Positions 1 to 10,183 of a stretch of DNA of 64,000 bases are shown one piece after another. Every line of letters begins with the position of its first letter. The stretch's first letter is position 1. The position numbers and the translations under genes are program-made. The DNA is taken from contig CAWHXG010000002.1 in assembly GCA_963833235.1 (NCBI GenBank), positions 124,001 through 188,000 on the forward strand. The letters run 5' to 3'. This stretch comes from CAWHXG01 sp963833235. Lineage in GTDB: Bacteria; Pseudomonadota; Alphaproteobacteria; Rhodobacterales; Rhodobacteraceae. The notes under the pieces were generated by a model, which was given only the letters and a program-made list of their open reading frames with translations, was not told the DNA's origin and searched no databases.

Positions 1-893
1 CGGGCTGCGGCAAGTCCACGCTTCTGCGCCTGATCGCGGGGCTGGAGGACGTCAGCTCCGGCGAGATCCGCATCGACGGGCGCGACGCGACCGAGACGCC
101 GCCGGCCAAGCGGGGGCTTGCGATGGTGTTCCAGTCCTACGCGCTCTATCCGCACATGAGCGTGCGCAAGAACATCGCCTTCCCGCTGAAGATGGCGGGG
201 CTCGACCAATCCGCCATCGACGCAAAGGTGAACAACGCCGCCAAGATCCTGAACCTCGACAGCTACATCGACAGGCGTCCGGGCCAGCTTTCGGGCGGGC
301 AGCGCCAGCGGGTGGCCATCGGGCGCGCCATCGTGCGCGAGCCTGCGGCGTTCCTCTTCGACGAGCCGCTGTCGAACCTCGACGCGGCGCTGCGCGTGGG
401 CATGCGGCTGGAGATCTCCGAGCTGCATACGCGTCTGAAAACCACGATGATCTACGTCACCCACGATCAGGTCGAGGCGATGACCATGGCCGACAAGATC
501 GTGGTCCTGCAGGCCGGCAATATCGAGCAGGTCGGCAGCCCGCTCGATCTCTACCGGGCGCCGCGCAACGTCTTCGTCGCGGGCTTCATCGGATCGCCGA
601 AGATGAACCTGATCGAAGGCAACGCTGCCAGCCAGCATGGAGCGGCGACCATCGGCATCCGGCCCGAGCACATCGATACTTCGGCGACCGAGGGGGTCTG
701 GAAGGGCACCGTCGGGGTGAGCGAGCATCTGGGATCGGACACGTTCTTCCGCGTCCACGACACCGGCCTCGGCGACGTCATCACCGTGCGCGCCGGCGGC
801 GAGGTCAACCTGCATCATGGCGACGCGATCTATCTGACGCCGCAGGAAGACAAGCTGCACCGGTTCAACGCCCAGGGCCTGCGGGTCGGATGA
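1..893 (+). CDS. Polyol/sugar ABC transporter ATP-binding subunit, 5'-truncated
   Basis: Energises uptake of a sugar or polyol at the inner membrane. The window opens inside the Walker A loop (GCGKST, reading frame from base 3), so only the first few dozen residues are missing. The Q-loop region (VFQSYALYPH), ABC signature (LSGGQRQRVAIGRA), Walker B (LFDEPLSNLDA) and H-loop (VTHDQ) are all present, followed by a TOBE-type C-terminal domain with the GIRPEH motif typical of the MalK/UgpC/SmoK family. A mannitol dehydrogenase starts 37 bases downstream on the same strand, which suggests a polyol importer like SmoK of Rhodobacter; the substrate is inferred from that neighbour only. Confidence 0.9.
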   Translation, partial: GCGKSTLLRLIAGLEDVSSGEIRIDGRDATETPPAKRGLAMVFQSYALYPHMSVRKNIAFPLKMAGLDQSAIDAKVNNAAKILNLDSYIDRRPGQLSGGQRQRVAIGRAIVREPAAFLFDEPLSNLDAALRVGMRLEISELHTRLKTTMIYVTHDQVEAMTMADKIVVLQAGNIEQVGSPLDLYRAPRNVFVAGFIGSPKMNLIEGNAASQHGAATIGIRPEHIDTSATEGVWKGTVGVSEHLGSDTFFRVHDTGLGDVITVRAGGEVNLHHGDAIYLTPQEDKLHRFNAQGLRVG

Positions 894-930
894 GGGTCGT
901 GCCTGCCGGCGCGCCGGCGGGGCTGCGCTG

Positions 931-2403
931 ATGGCGACCCCGCTGAACCAGGCCACCCTGGCCGATCTGCCCGCCGATATCGGCCGCCCGGGCTATGACC
1001 GCGCCTCCCTTTCGCCCGGCATCCTGCATGTGGGGGTCGGCAATTTCCATCGCGCCCACATGGCCGTCTATCTCGACGATCTCTTTGCCAAGGGCGGCGA
1101 TGCCGACTGGGCCATCGTCGGCGCGGGCGTCCGCCCCGGCGACGGCGCCATGCGCGACCGGCTGCAGGGGCAGGACTGGCTCACCACGGTGGTGGAGCTG
1201 GATCCCGAGGGCCTGCAGGCACGCGTGACCGGCGCGATGATCGACTTCGTGCCGGTGGACGCCGGCAAGCTGGCCGCCGCCATGGCGGACCCCGCGATCC
1301 GGATCGTGTCGCTCACCGTCACCGAGGGCGGTTATTTCGTCGATGCGCTGACCGACCGGTTCGACGCGGCGCACCCTGACATCGCCTTTGACGCCGCCAA
1401 CCCGCAGGCGCCGCGCACCGTCTTCGGCATCATCCTCGCCGCCCTGCGCCAGCGCCGGGCCGCGGGCACGCCGCCCTTCACCATCATGTCGTGCGACAAC
1501 CTGCCCGAGAACGGCCACGTGAACCGCCGGGCCGTGGAGGGGCTGGCCCGATTGGCCGACCCCGACTTCGCCGATTGGGTGGCCGACAATGTCGCCTTCC
1601 CCGGATCGATGGTCGATTGCATCACGCCAGCCACGTCGCCCCGCGAGCTCGCGCTGGTGACGGACACGTTCGGCATAATCGATGCAGCGCCGGTCGTGTG
1701 CGAGCCTTTCCGCCAGTGGGTGCTGGAAGATCACTTCCCAGCCGGGCGTCCGGCGTTGGAGGATGTGGGCGTAACCTTCGTGCCCGACGTTGCCCCCTTC
1801 GAGTTGATGAAGCTGCGGATGCTCAATGGCGGGCATGCGGCCATCGCCTATCCATCGGCGCTTCTGGGGCATCACTTCGTGCACGACGCCATGGCGGACA
1901 CGCTCATCGCGGCCTGGGTGCAGGCGCTGATCGGCCGCGAGGTGATCCCGACGCTGCCGCCCATTCCGGGTGTCAGCTATCCCGAGTATCTCAGGTTGAT
2001 CGTCGGGCGCTTCTCGAACCCGAAGATCGGCGACACGATCCCCCGGCTCTGCTACGACGGCTCGAACCGGCAGCCGAAGTTCATCCTGCCCACCCTGCGG
2101 CAAGCCCTTGCCGACGGAGGGCCGATGAAGGGCCTGGCGCTGGAGGTCGCGCTCTGGTGCCGCTACTGCGCCGGAACCGACGAGGCGGGGGCCGACATCC
2201 CGCCGAACGATGACAACGCCACGGACCTGAAGGCGCGCGCCCTCAAGGCCCGAGACGATGTGCAGGCGTTCATCGGCAACGCCACGGTCTTCGGCGATCT
2301 GGGCAAGAGCGGTGAGTTCGCCGCGGCCTTCGATACGGCGCTATCGGCATTGTATGCCGATGGGGTGCGGGCGGTCCTCACCCGGTACATCGAAGCCGCT
2401 TGA
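931..2403 (+). CDS. mtlK: Mannitol 2-dehydrogenase (polyol dehydrogenase, long-chain family)
   Basis: Predicted NAD-dependent oxidation of D-mannitol (or a related polyol) to the ketose in the cytoplasm. The 490-residue protein has an N-terminal nucleotide-binding region with HVGVGNFHRAH (residues about 33-43) and the conserved family motif KLRMLNGGHAA, whose K294, N299 and H302 correspond to the catalytic Lys/Asn/His of polyol-specific long-chain dehydrogenases. Length fits the family (about 480-490). It follows a polyol-type ABC ATPase on the same strand, which supports import coupled to oxidation. Arabinitol or sorbitol activity cannot be excluded from sequence. Confidence 0.9.
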   Translation: MATPLNQATLADLPADIGRPGYDRASLSPGILHVGVGNFHRAHMAVYLDDLFAKGGDADWAIVGAGVRPGDGAMRDRLQGQDWLTTVVELDPEGLQARVTGAMIDFVPVDAGKLAAAMADPAIRIVSLTVTEGGYFVDALTDRFDAAHPDIAFDAANPQAPRTVFGIILAALRQRRAAGTPPFTIMSCDNLPENGHVNRRAVEGLARLADPDFADWVADNVAFPGSMVDCITPATSPRELALVTDTFGIIDAAPVVCEPFRQWVLEDHFPAGRPALEDVGVTFVPDVAPFELMKLRMLNGGHAAIAYPSALLGHHFVHDAMADTLIAAWVQALIGREVIPTLPPIPGVSYPEYLRLIVGRFSNPKIGDTIPRLCYDGSNRQPKFILPTLRQALADGGPMKGLALEVALWCRYCAGTDEAGADIPPNDDNATDLKARALKARDDVQAFIGNATVFGDLGKSGEFAAAFDTALSALYADGVRAVLTRYIEAA

Positions 2404-2442
2404 ACCACGCGCGCACGGGCGACGACCGCGCTTGGGGCGGCG

Positions 2443-2817
2443 TCAGAGCGTCAGCACGATCCCCAGAACCACGATCACCGCAACCGCCCCGACCATGAGG
2501 GTCACGGGCAGCCCGGCGCGCGTGGGCGAAGGGTCACCCGGCCGGCCCGACGAGACGGGGCGCCCTTCAGCCCGCGAGTTCTTCGCGTTGGGGCGCGGCA
2601 TCTCTTGCTCCATCGCCAGCTCGACCTCTTCGCGTGTGGCAGGGTTGCCGCCCGCCTCGGCATCGGTGCCGAGCGGCGTGCTGGCGGGATCCGGGAAGCC
2701 GATCTTGTCACCGGCGGCGCCGCGGTCGATCTCGGTACGCAGCCTGTCTGTCGTGGCGGCGGTATCGGTGGGGGCGGAGATCTCGCGCTGATCGGCGGGG
2801 CGGGGCGTTTCGGGCAT
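2443..2817 (-). CDS. Hypothetical tail-anchored protein
   Basis: No function recognised. The 124-residue product is hydrophilic and Pro/Ala/Glu-rich for about 100 residues, carries a GTDAEAGG stretch near residue 51, and ends in one hydrophobic segment (VTLMVGAVAVIVVLGIVL) right at the C terminus. It has no N-terminal signal. That arrangement predicts a cytoplasmic domain anchored by its tail in the inner membrane. It lies convergent with mtlK (40-base gap) and downstream of the peptide-type ABC operon on the same strand, but separated from it by 99 bases, so it may be transcribed independently. Confidence 0.6.
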   Translation of the reverse strand: MPETPRPADQREISAPTDTAATTDRLRTEIDRGAAGDKIGFPDPASTPLGTDAEAGGNPATREEVELAMEQEMPRPNAKNSRAEGRPVSSGRPGDPSPTRAGLPVTLMVGAVAVIVVLGIVLTL

Positions 2818-2916
2818 CTCGGTCTCTCTCGGGGCTGTTCTTTGGGCTCAGATAGGCCATCTCGAGGCGTTCGCCATGGAAGCGGCGGGCCCCGGGTGCG
2901 ATCCGGCCCCTCCCGG

Positions 2917-3896
2917 TCAGCCTTCGGGATGCCAGCACGCCACGCGGTGCCCGGCTTCGACCTCGCTCAGCGGCGGCGCCTCGCGGGCGCATCGGGCGGT
3001 GGCAAGCGGGCAGCGCGCGCGGTAGCGGCAGCCTTGCGGCCCGCCCGGAAGCTGCGGCACCTCGACCCTGGCCGACCGGGCCCTGCGGGCGCGCTGCAGG
3101 GCGGGATCGGCCACGGGCACGGCCGCGAGCAGCGCCCGCGTGTAGGGGTGGCGGGGGGCCTTGTAGATCGCCTCGCATCCCGCGATCTCCATCAGCCGCC
3201 CGCCATAGAGGATCGCGACCCGGTGCGAGATATGCCGCACGATGGAAAGATCGTGGGCGATGAAAAGGTAGCTGAGCCCGAACCGCCGCTGCAGGTCCTG
3301 CATGAGATTGATCACCTGCGCGCGCACCGAGACGTCGAGCGCGGAGACCGGCTCGTCCGCCACGATCAGCGAGGGCCGCAGCGCCAGGGCACGGGCGATC
3401 CCGATCCGCTGCCGCTGCCCGCCGCTGAAGGCATGGGGGAAGCGGGCATGGGTGTCCCCAGGGAGGCCGACCAGATCGAGAAGCTCGATGACGCGGGCGC
3501 GAGCCTCCCTGGCGGAGTGCACCCGGCCGTGGACGATGAGCGGCTCGGCGACGATGTCGAGCACGCGCATGCGGGGGTTGAGGCTGGCGTAAGGGTCCTG
3601 CAGCACCAGCTGCATGTCGGCGCGAAGCTGCCGCAGCGCCTCGCCGCCCGTTTGGGTAATGTCCTTCCCGTTCAGCGCGATGCGCCCGGTGCTGATTGGG
3701 ACCCGCCGCAGGATCGCCCGGCCTGCCGTGGTCTTGCCGGAGCCGCTTTCGCCGACGAGGCCCAGCGTTTCACCGGGGGCGATGGCGAAGCTCAGGTCCT
3801 CGAGCGCCGTGAAGTCTGCGCCGCCGCCCCAGAAGCCGCCGCCCCCGCCGTAGCGCACGCCGAGGCCCTCGACCTCGAGCGTCGGGACATCGGCGG

Positions 3897-3900
<4 letters not shown>
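2917..3900 (-). CDS. Peptide-type ABC transporter ATP-binding protein (DppF/OppF-like)
   Basis: One of two ATPases of a peptide/nickel-type importer. The 327-residue protein has Walker A (GESGSGKTT), the Q-loop region (LVLQDPYASLNPRM), signature (FSGGQRQRIGIARA), Walker B (LIVADEPVSALD) and H-loop (IAHDLS). The C-terminal oligopeptide/dipeptide extension has clustered cysteines (GCRYRARCPLA and a further Cys near the end), typical of DppD/DppF proteins, which may bind an iron-sulfur cluster. The start was taken at 3900, where ATGA overlaps the stop of the upstream ATPase; longer upstream reading in this frame is out of register with that gene. Last gene of the transporter operon. Confidence 0.92.
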
Positions 3901-4891
<991 letters not shown>

Positions 4892-4895
<4 letters not shown>

Positions 4896-5830
4896 TCGGC
4901 CGGCTTCGCGGCGGGCGCGGCCGTCGCGCGGCGCCGCGGACGCGGCAGGGTCTGGGCGAACCGCTTCTCGCGCTCGCGCGGATCCAGGGTGACCCGCAGC
5001 CAGCCCGCGAAGAGGTTGATCGACAGGACCGTGAGGACGATGGCGAGCCCGGGGAAGGTGACGAGCCACCAGGCGACGAAGATATAGTCCCGCCCGCCCG
5101 CCACATCGAGGCCCCAGCTGGTCGCCGGAGGCTGCACGCCGAGGCCGAGAAACGAGACCGCCGCCTCGGCCAGCACGACGTTGGTGAACTCCAGGATGCC
5201 GACCGTGAGCAGCGGCGAGACCAGATTGGGCAGGATGTGCCGGAAGATCACACGCCCCGGCCGGCAGCCGATCACCTCTGCCGCCTCGACGTAAGGCGTC
5301 TGACGGGCGGAGAGGACGAACCCGCGCACGAGCCTGGCATAGACCATCCAATTGGTGATCGAGAGCACCACGATCAGCGTGATCGTGCCGGGCCCGACCA
5401 CGCTGACGATCAGCAGGATCAGCAGGATGCCGGGAAACGAGACCTGGATGTCGACCAGCCGCATCAGCAGGCTGTCCGTCCTGCCGCCGCGATAGCCCGC
5501 CGCCAGCCCCACGACCACCCCGATGCAGCCCGAGACCAGCACCACCATCGCCGCGATCACCAGGGTGATCCGCGCGCCCCAGATCACCCGGCTCAGCACG
5601 TCGCGGCCCAGCTGATCCGTGCCCAGGACGTGGCTCCAGTCGCCGCGCGCGGTCCAGGCCGGGGGTCGCAGCCGCGCGAGAATGTCCTGCGCCGCAGGGT
5701 CGTAGGGCGCGATCAGTGGGGCGATGATTGCCATGAGGACGATCAGGAGGATGACGCCAAGGCCGAATAGCCCGCCGGCATCGCGGGCCAATTCCCGCGC
5801 GAGGGGTGCAAGGCGTGCGGCGCCGCCCAT
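4892..5830 (-). CDS. Peptide-type ABC transporter permease (DppC-like)
   Basis: Inner-membrane permease with one N-terminal membrane segment (GLGVILLIVLMAIIAPLIAP), the LGTDQLGRDVLSR motif typical of the DppC/OppC family, and a five-helix MetI-like core. The EAA loop (EAAEVIGCRPGRVIFRHILP) contacts the ATPase. The ATG at 5830 is used; a GTG two codons upstream (5836) overlaps the DppB-like stop and is equally possible. The C terminus is basic and alanine-rich. Pairs with the neighbouring DppB-like permease. Confidence 0.9.
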
Positions 5831-5832
5831 CG

Positions 5833-6753
5833 TCACTGCAGGTCGATGCGCGGGTCGATGGCCTTGAAGGCGACGTTGAGCGCGATGTTGATGACGACGA
5901 TCATGACCGCGACCGTGAAGACGATGGCCTGCATCAGGAACAGGTCGCCTCGCTGGATCGCCTGGATCGCAGTCAGCCCGAGGCCCGGCCAGGCGAAGAC
6001 GGCCTCCACCACGACCGTGTAGCCCGCAAGCGCCTGCACGAATTCCCAACCGAACATGGTGAGGGTGGGGATTGCCACGTTCCGCAGGGCATGGACGCCG
6101 TAGATGCGACGCCAGTCCATCCCCTTGGCCCGTGCGGTCTTCACATACTGCGCATTCAGCTCGTCGATCATGGAGGAGCGGATGAGCAGGGTCAGCCGCG
6201 CCAAAGGGGCCAGCGCGAGCGTGATTGCCGGCAAGACCAAGTGCGCCGGCGTTCCCATGCCGGAGGTGGGAAGCAACTTCATGTTGACCGCGAAGACGAC
6301 GATAAGCAGCAGCCCCACCCAGAATTGCGGCATCGAAAGCCCAAGGAGGCCGAAGCCGGTGATCAGCCTGTCGGTCAGCCCGCCGGGCCGCGCCGCCGCG
6401 GCCATCCCGAGCGGCACGGCGAGCACGATCGCGGTTCCCAGCCCCGCCGCCATGAGGATGAGGGTGTTGGGCAGGCGTTCGAAGACCACCTCGATGGCCG
6501 GGCGCCGCTGCCAGAGGCTCTCGCCGAAATCGAGGCGGACGAGATCGCCGACAAAGCCCACGAACTGTTCCGGCAGCGACCGGTCGAGCCCGATGGCCTG
6601 CGAGAACGCCGCGCGTTGCTCTTCCGAGGCCGAGAGCGGCAGCATCAGGCCGACGGGGTCGCCGAAGATGCGCGTGACCACGAAGACCGTGAGGGTCACG
6701 CCGAGCACCACCAGCAAACCCTGCCAGCACCGTTCAAGGATGTAGCGCGCCAT
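5833..6753 (-). CDS. Peptide-type ABC transporter permease (DppB-like)
   Basis: A 306-residue permease of the DppB/OppB family. It opens with the typical MARYILERCWQG...GVTLTVFV membrane segment, has a periplasmic loop with the GLDRSLPEQF stretch, and a MetI core with the EAA-type loop (VKTARAKGMDWRRIYGVHAL). Its stop overlaps the next permease gene. The binding protein ends 36 bases upstream, so all five genes are probably one transcript. Members of this family carry peptides, nickel, glutathione or other solutes; the substrate is not readable here. Confidence 0.92.
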   Translation of the reverse strand: MARYILERCWQGLLVVLGVTLTVFVVTRIFGDPVGLMLPLSASEEQRAAFSQAIGLDRSLPEQFVGFVGDLVRLDFGESLWQRRPAIEVVFERLPNTLILMAAGLGTAIVLAVPLGMAAAARPGGLTDRLITGFGLLGLSMPQFWVGLLLIVVFAVNMKLLPTSGMGTPAHLVLPAITLALAPLARLTLLIRSSMIDELNAQYVKTARAKGMDWRRIYGVHALRNVAIPTLTMFGWEFVQALAGYTVVVEAVFAWPGLGLTAIQAIQRGDLFLMQAIVFTVAVMIVVINIALNVAFKAIDPRIDLQ

Positions 6754-6789
6754 GCCCTTCCGTTCAGCCGCTGGCCGCGCCGCGCCGGC

Positions 6790-8274
6790 TCATTCGGATA
6801 CGGACATCTCCTTGATAAGCAGCTTGGCGTCGGTGCGCGGCTGCCATTCCATCCGCTCGGACATCCCGTAGATGTCCTGCAGGTTCAGCAGCGGCACGGT
6901 GTAGTTCAGGTCGTGGCCCTTCTGGAACACTTCCGCGTAAAGCGCCTCGCGAGCGGCGACATCCGTGGTGACCCGCGCCTCGTTGATCATCGCGGCCATC
7001 TCCTCGTCGGAATTGGAGGCAGCAGCGCCTTCCATCGAATAGATGAAGGAAGATTCCCTGTCGGCGTCCAGAAGCTCGTTGGAATTTGCGATGAAGATCG
7101 CGTCGGGGCGCGGGCCGGAGCCCATCAGGCTGTCGAGATACTGTGAGAACTCCTCGATCTGGATGTCGGTCTGCAGGCCGGCCTCGGCCCAGTACGCGGC
7201 GACCGTCTCGACCTGCTCGCGGTCCTTCAGCCAGCGGCCGGCGGTGCCCTTGACCTGGATGGTCTTTCCAGCGGCGCCGGCCTCTTCGATCAGCGCCTTC
7301 GCGCGCTCGGGGTCGTAGGCGTAGGGCTCGATCGCGTCGTTGAAGCCGAAGGCGCGGGGGTTGATGTGATGGCCCTTCGCAACGCTGGCGTAACCCAGGA
7401 ACAGACCTTCGGAGATCGCCTCGCGGTCGATGGCGAGGTTGAGCGCCTCTCGGACCTTCGGATCGGAGGTCAGCTCGTTGTCGACGCCGAGCACGAAGAC
7501 GGAGGTCTCCAGCCCTTCGACGGCGGCGAACTTCGGCACCGACGCGGTGAATTCGGGCAGCAGGTTGGTGATCACGTCGAGCTCGCCCGCCATGAGGCCC
7601 GAGAGCCGCGTGCCCGGCTCGCCGATGAACCGATACGTCACTTCGTCGACCTCCGGCGCCCCGTCCCAGTAATCCTCGTTGGCGCTGAGGGTGATGGAAT
7701 TGCCGCGGTCCCAGCCCTCGAAGACGTAGGGCCCGGTGCCGACAGGAGCGGCTTCGATGTCGCCCTCCGCCGCGTAGACCGGCGGGATCATCTTCATCCA
7801 GTACATGCGCGAGGGGAGGATCGGATCCGGCCCCGAGGTGAGGATGCGCACGGTCAGATCGTCGACCTTCTCCGCGCCTGTGATGGTGCCGAGATACCCC
7901 ATCTGCTCGGATGCGTTCGCCGGATCGATGATGCGCTCGACGCTGGCCACGACGGCATCGGCATCGAAGGGCTCGCCGTTGTGGAAGGTGATGCCCTCGC
8001 GCAGGGTGAACTCCCAGGTGGTCTCGTCGATCTGCGTCGGTGCCTCGGCGGCAAGGCCGGGGCCAAGCTCGCCCGTGGGGCTCCGCACCATCAGCGTCTC
8101 GTAGATATTGTCGTTGACCTGACGCTCGCCTCCGTCGTCGCGAAGCTGCGGATCAAGCGTGGACGGTTCGGAGCCGATGGCGACGGTGATGGCCTGCGCC
8201 AGCGCCTGCGAGAAGATCAGGGGCGTCGCCGCCAGGAATACGCCGGCCGCAACGGCCCGTGTCGTCATCCGCAT
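6790..8274 (-). CDS. Extracellular solute-binding protein, family 5 (peptide/nickel type)
   Basis: Periplasmic receptor of the adjoining ABC importer. The 494-residue protein has a Sec signal peptide ending near ALAQA (residue about 27), then the family-5 opening VAIGSEPSTLDPQL and the VNDNIYETLMVRSP region. The WEFTLREGITFHNGEPFDA motif is characteristic of dipeptide/oligopeptide binding proteins. It is the first gene of the operon and therefore likely the most highly expressed. A consensus-like promoter and a palindrome lie directly upstream. Confidence 0.93.
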   Translation of the reverse strand: MRMTTRAVAAGVFLAATPLIFSQALAQAITVAIGSEPSTLDPQLRDDGGERQVNDNIYETLMVRSPTGELGPGLAAEAPTQIDETTWEFTLREGITFHNGEPFDADAVVASVERIIDPANASEQMGYLGTITGAEKVDDLTVRILTSGPDPILPSRMYWMKMIPPVYAAEGDIEAAPVGTGPYVFEGWDRGNSITLSANEDYWDGAPEVDEVTYRFIGEPGTRLSGLMAGELDVITNLLPEFTASVPKFAAVEGLETSVFVLGVDNELTSDPKVREALNLAIDREAISEGLFLGYASVAKGHHINPRAFGFNDAIEPYAYDPERAKALIEEAGAAGKTIQVKGTAGRWLKDREQVETVAAYWAEAGLQTDIQIEEFSQYLDSLMGSGPRPDAIFIANSNELLDADRESSFIYSMEGAAASNSDEEMAAMINEARVTTDVAAREALYAEVFQKGHDLNYTVPLLNLQDIYGMSERMEWQPRTDAKLLIKEMSVSE

Positions 8275-8310
8275 CGTTCGATCCTTTGCAATGGCATCAA
8301 TATGGGCGCA

Positions 8311-8340
8311 GATGCGCCTGCCTGACCCAGGTGGCGCATC
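8311..8340. promoter_or_regulatory. 30-bp palindrome in the leader of the peptide-type ABC operon
   Basis: Outer arms GATGCGCC and GGCGCATC are perfect inverted repeats around a 14-base centre that itself contains CCTG/CAGG. The element lies between a predicted promoter (8352-8380) and the binding-protein start at 8274. It could be a transcription-factor operator just downstream of the start site or a 5' leader hairpin. The rest of 8275-8640 holds no gene that I can support. Confidence 0.55.
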
Positions 8341-8351
8341 GCTGTGGACAA

Positions 8352-8380
8352 GCTAGTCATCCCACCCATGCGCTTGTCAA
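8352..8380 (-). promoter_or_regulatory. Predicted sigma70-type promoter of the peptide-type ABC operon
   Basis: On the minus strand a perfect TTGACA (8375-8380) is followed after 17 bases by ACTAGC (8352-8357), about 77 bases upstream of the binding-protein start. The -35 is ideal and the -10 weak, which would fit an activated or repressed promoter. Confidence 0.45.
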
Positions 8381-8640
8381 CGCAGCACGGGATTCCATGT
8401 GCAATCTCAACAGGCGAATGCCGGGGATTGCGGCACCGGACCGGTGGCGACGCCGCCTTGAGGCGGAATCTGGCTGGTTCGCCCAACTCGTCAGGGAGTC
8501 GCTACAGACCGGGCGGCGCGCCCGAGGTCACGGGTCGATGCGACCGACCGGCCTCTGAGCAAGCCAGTGTATCGCGGCAATCACCCGCCGCACGCTACGC
8601 GGAAGCGGCAGGCTGCCGTATCCGGCATGGCGGGGAAAGC

Positions 8641-8717
8641 TGGCGCGCTGGGGAGGATTCGAACCCCCGACCCCTTGATTCGTAGTCAAGTACTCTATCC
8701 AACTGAGCTACCAGCGC
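8641..8717 (-). tRNA. tRNA-Arg (anticodon ACG)
   Basis: The minus strand folds as a complete cloverleaf. The acceptor stem is GCGCTGG/CCAGCGC, the D-arm contains TAGCTCAGTTGGATAGA, the anticodon stem is CTTGA/TCAAG with loop CTACGAA (anticodon ACG, decoding CGU/CGC/CGA after A34 deamination), and the T-arm has GGTTCGAATCC. The 3' CCA is encoded (8641-8643), as is common in bacteria. It stands alone between the ABC operon and the histidine kinase. Confidence 0.96.
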
Positions 8718-8764
8718 GTGAGGCTGGGGTTTAAGCGGTGCACCCCAGCGGCGCAAGGCGGAAA

Positions 8765-10165
8765 TCAGGCCGGCCGGTCCAGCGCCAGGTTGATCCCCTT
8801 GGGAAGCGATACGGTGAACAGCGTGCCGGCCTCGCCGCTTTGCGTCATCTCAAGACGCCCGCCATGGCCGCGCACCAGTTCGGCGGCGATGGCCAGGCCA
8901 AGGCCGGTGCCGCCCTTGCGCGCCCCACCGTGGAACGCCGTGAACAGATGGTCGCGCGCCCGCTTCGGCAATCCCGGCCCGGTATCGGCGACCGTCAGCC
9001 GCCAGTCGCCGTCGTCTTCGGTCGCGCCGATTGTCACCGTTCCGGGCACGCCCGCGGCCACGATCGCCTGACGTGCGTTGCGGGCGAGGTTGGCCAGAAC
9101 CCGCACCAGCTGGTCGGGATCGCAGCGGATCGACATCGCGCGCGGCACGTCGCTGCGGAAGCTCACCTGCTCGGCGCTGGAAGCCAGCCGCTCGTTCTCC
9201 AGAACCTCGGCGACCAAAGGCGCGAGCGGCGCGAGCCGGAGGGCCGGGGGCGGCTCCTCGGCCCGCCCGAAGGCCAGGGTGGTCTCGCACAGCGTCACGG
9301 CGCGGCTGATCGATTGCACCAGCTTCGGCGCCGCGCGCTGTACCCGCGGATCCTCGATGCTCTCCATCCGGTCGGCCACGATCTGGACCGTGGTGAGGAT
9401 GTTCCGCAGGTCGTGCGCCACCCGGGCCACCGCCCCGCCCAACTGGGCCAGCCGTTCCTTCTGCCGCAGCGAATTGGTCAGATGCGTCTGCATCGCGCGC
9501 AGCGCCTCCTCGGCGGCGCGCAGCTCGCGCACCGATGCGGTGGGGGTGATGATGCGCCGGCTATCCTCCGGTGCGTCGGCATAGCTCTTCATGTGGTCCA
9601 CCACGTCCTTGATGGGCAGCACGAGCACCCGGCGAACAGCCAGAAACAGCAGGCCCGCCGTCATCACGGAGATCACCGCCGAAAGGACCAGGATCCGCGC
9701 ACCGTAATCCAGCATCGCCATACGCAAGGGATAGGCATCCATCGTGACCTCGATCAGGAGCCCCGCATCCTGCGTCGGGTTACCGATGACGCGGATCACC
9801 TCCTCACGGGTGTCGACCAGCCGCGACAGGGCATCGCGGATGAGCGCGAAGGCCGACGGATCGCGCAGATCGTAGGTGGCGGCGATGGGTGCCGGGATCG
9901 TGGAGGAAAGCATCAGCTGGCGCATGGCGTCGCGGCGCAGCACGACGTTGTAGACACCGGCGTTGACCAGCAATTCCGCCTCGATCTCGGGATCGAGCAT
10001 GTCGTCGGCCAGCAGCGCGAGCGAGGCGATCTGCGCACGCTCGAGCCGCGCCAGCAGGTAATCCTCGCGGAACCGGGCGACGGAGGGCACGAAGATCAGT
10101 ACCTCGGCCAGCATCACGAAGATGATGGTGAGGACCAGGAAGCGACCGGAAAGGGAATTCAGCAT
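8765..10165 (-). CDS. Membrane sensor histidine kinase (orphan)
   Basis: A 466-residue sensor with a first membrane segment at about 9-27, a periplasmic domain of roughly 130 residues, a second membrane segment at about 157-176 and a HAMP-like linker. The phospho-accepting His251 lies in VARVAHDLRN, a less common H-box (HDLRN rather than HELRTP). The HATPase domain has an N-box (NLARNARQA), DTGPG (394-398) and GGTGLGLA (418-425). No response regulator is encoded nearby, so its partner is elsewhere. It is on the same strand as the flavoprotein gene upstream with an 18-base gap, so co-transcription is likely; the signal sensed is unknown. Confidence 0.88.
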   Translation of the reverse strand: MLNSLSGRFLVLTIIFVMLAEVLIFVPSVARFREDYLLARLERAQIASLALLADDMLDPEIEAELLVNAGVYNVVLRRDAMRQLMLSSTIPAPIAATYDLRDPSAFALIRDALSRLVDTREEVIRVIGNPTQDAGLLIEVTMDAYPLRMAMLDYGARILVLSAVISVMTAGLLFLAVRRVLVLPIKDVVDHMKSYADAPEDSRRIITPTASVRELRAAEEALRAMQTHLTNSLRQKERLAQLGGAVARVAHDLRNILTTVQIVADRMESIEDPRVQRAAPKLVQSISRAVTLCETTLAFGRAEEPPPALRLAPLAPLVAEVLENERLASSAEQVSFRSDVPRAMSIRCDPDQLVRVLANLARNARQAIVAAGVPGTVTIGATEDDGDWRLTVADTGPGLPKRARDHLFTAFHGGARKGGTGLGLAIAAELVRGHGGRLEMTQSGEAGTLFTVSLPKGINLALDRPA

Positions 10166-10183
10166 CCGTATTCCCGCGACCTC

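Noticed and set aside
865..2103. Long minus-strand reading frame opposite mtlK
   Set aside because: Arg/His/Gly-rich shadow of a well-supported gene, caused by high GC content.
8344..8685. Plus-strand reading frame running into the tRNA-Arg gene and ending in SNPRPLDS
   Set aside because: Its end is the translated antisense of the tRNA; such frames are a common false call and it has no family similarity.
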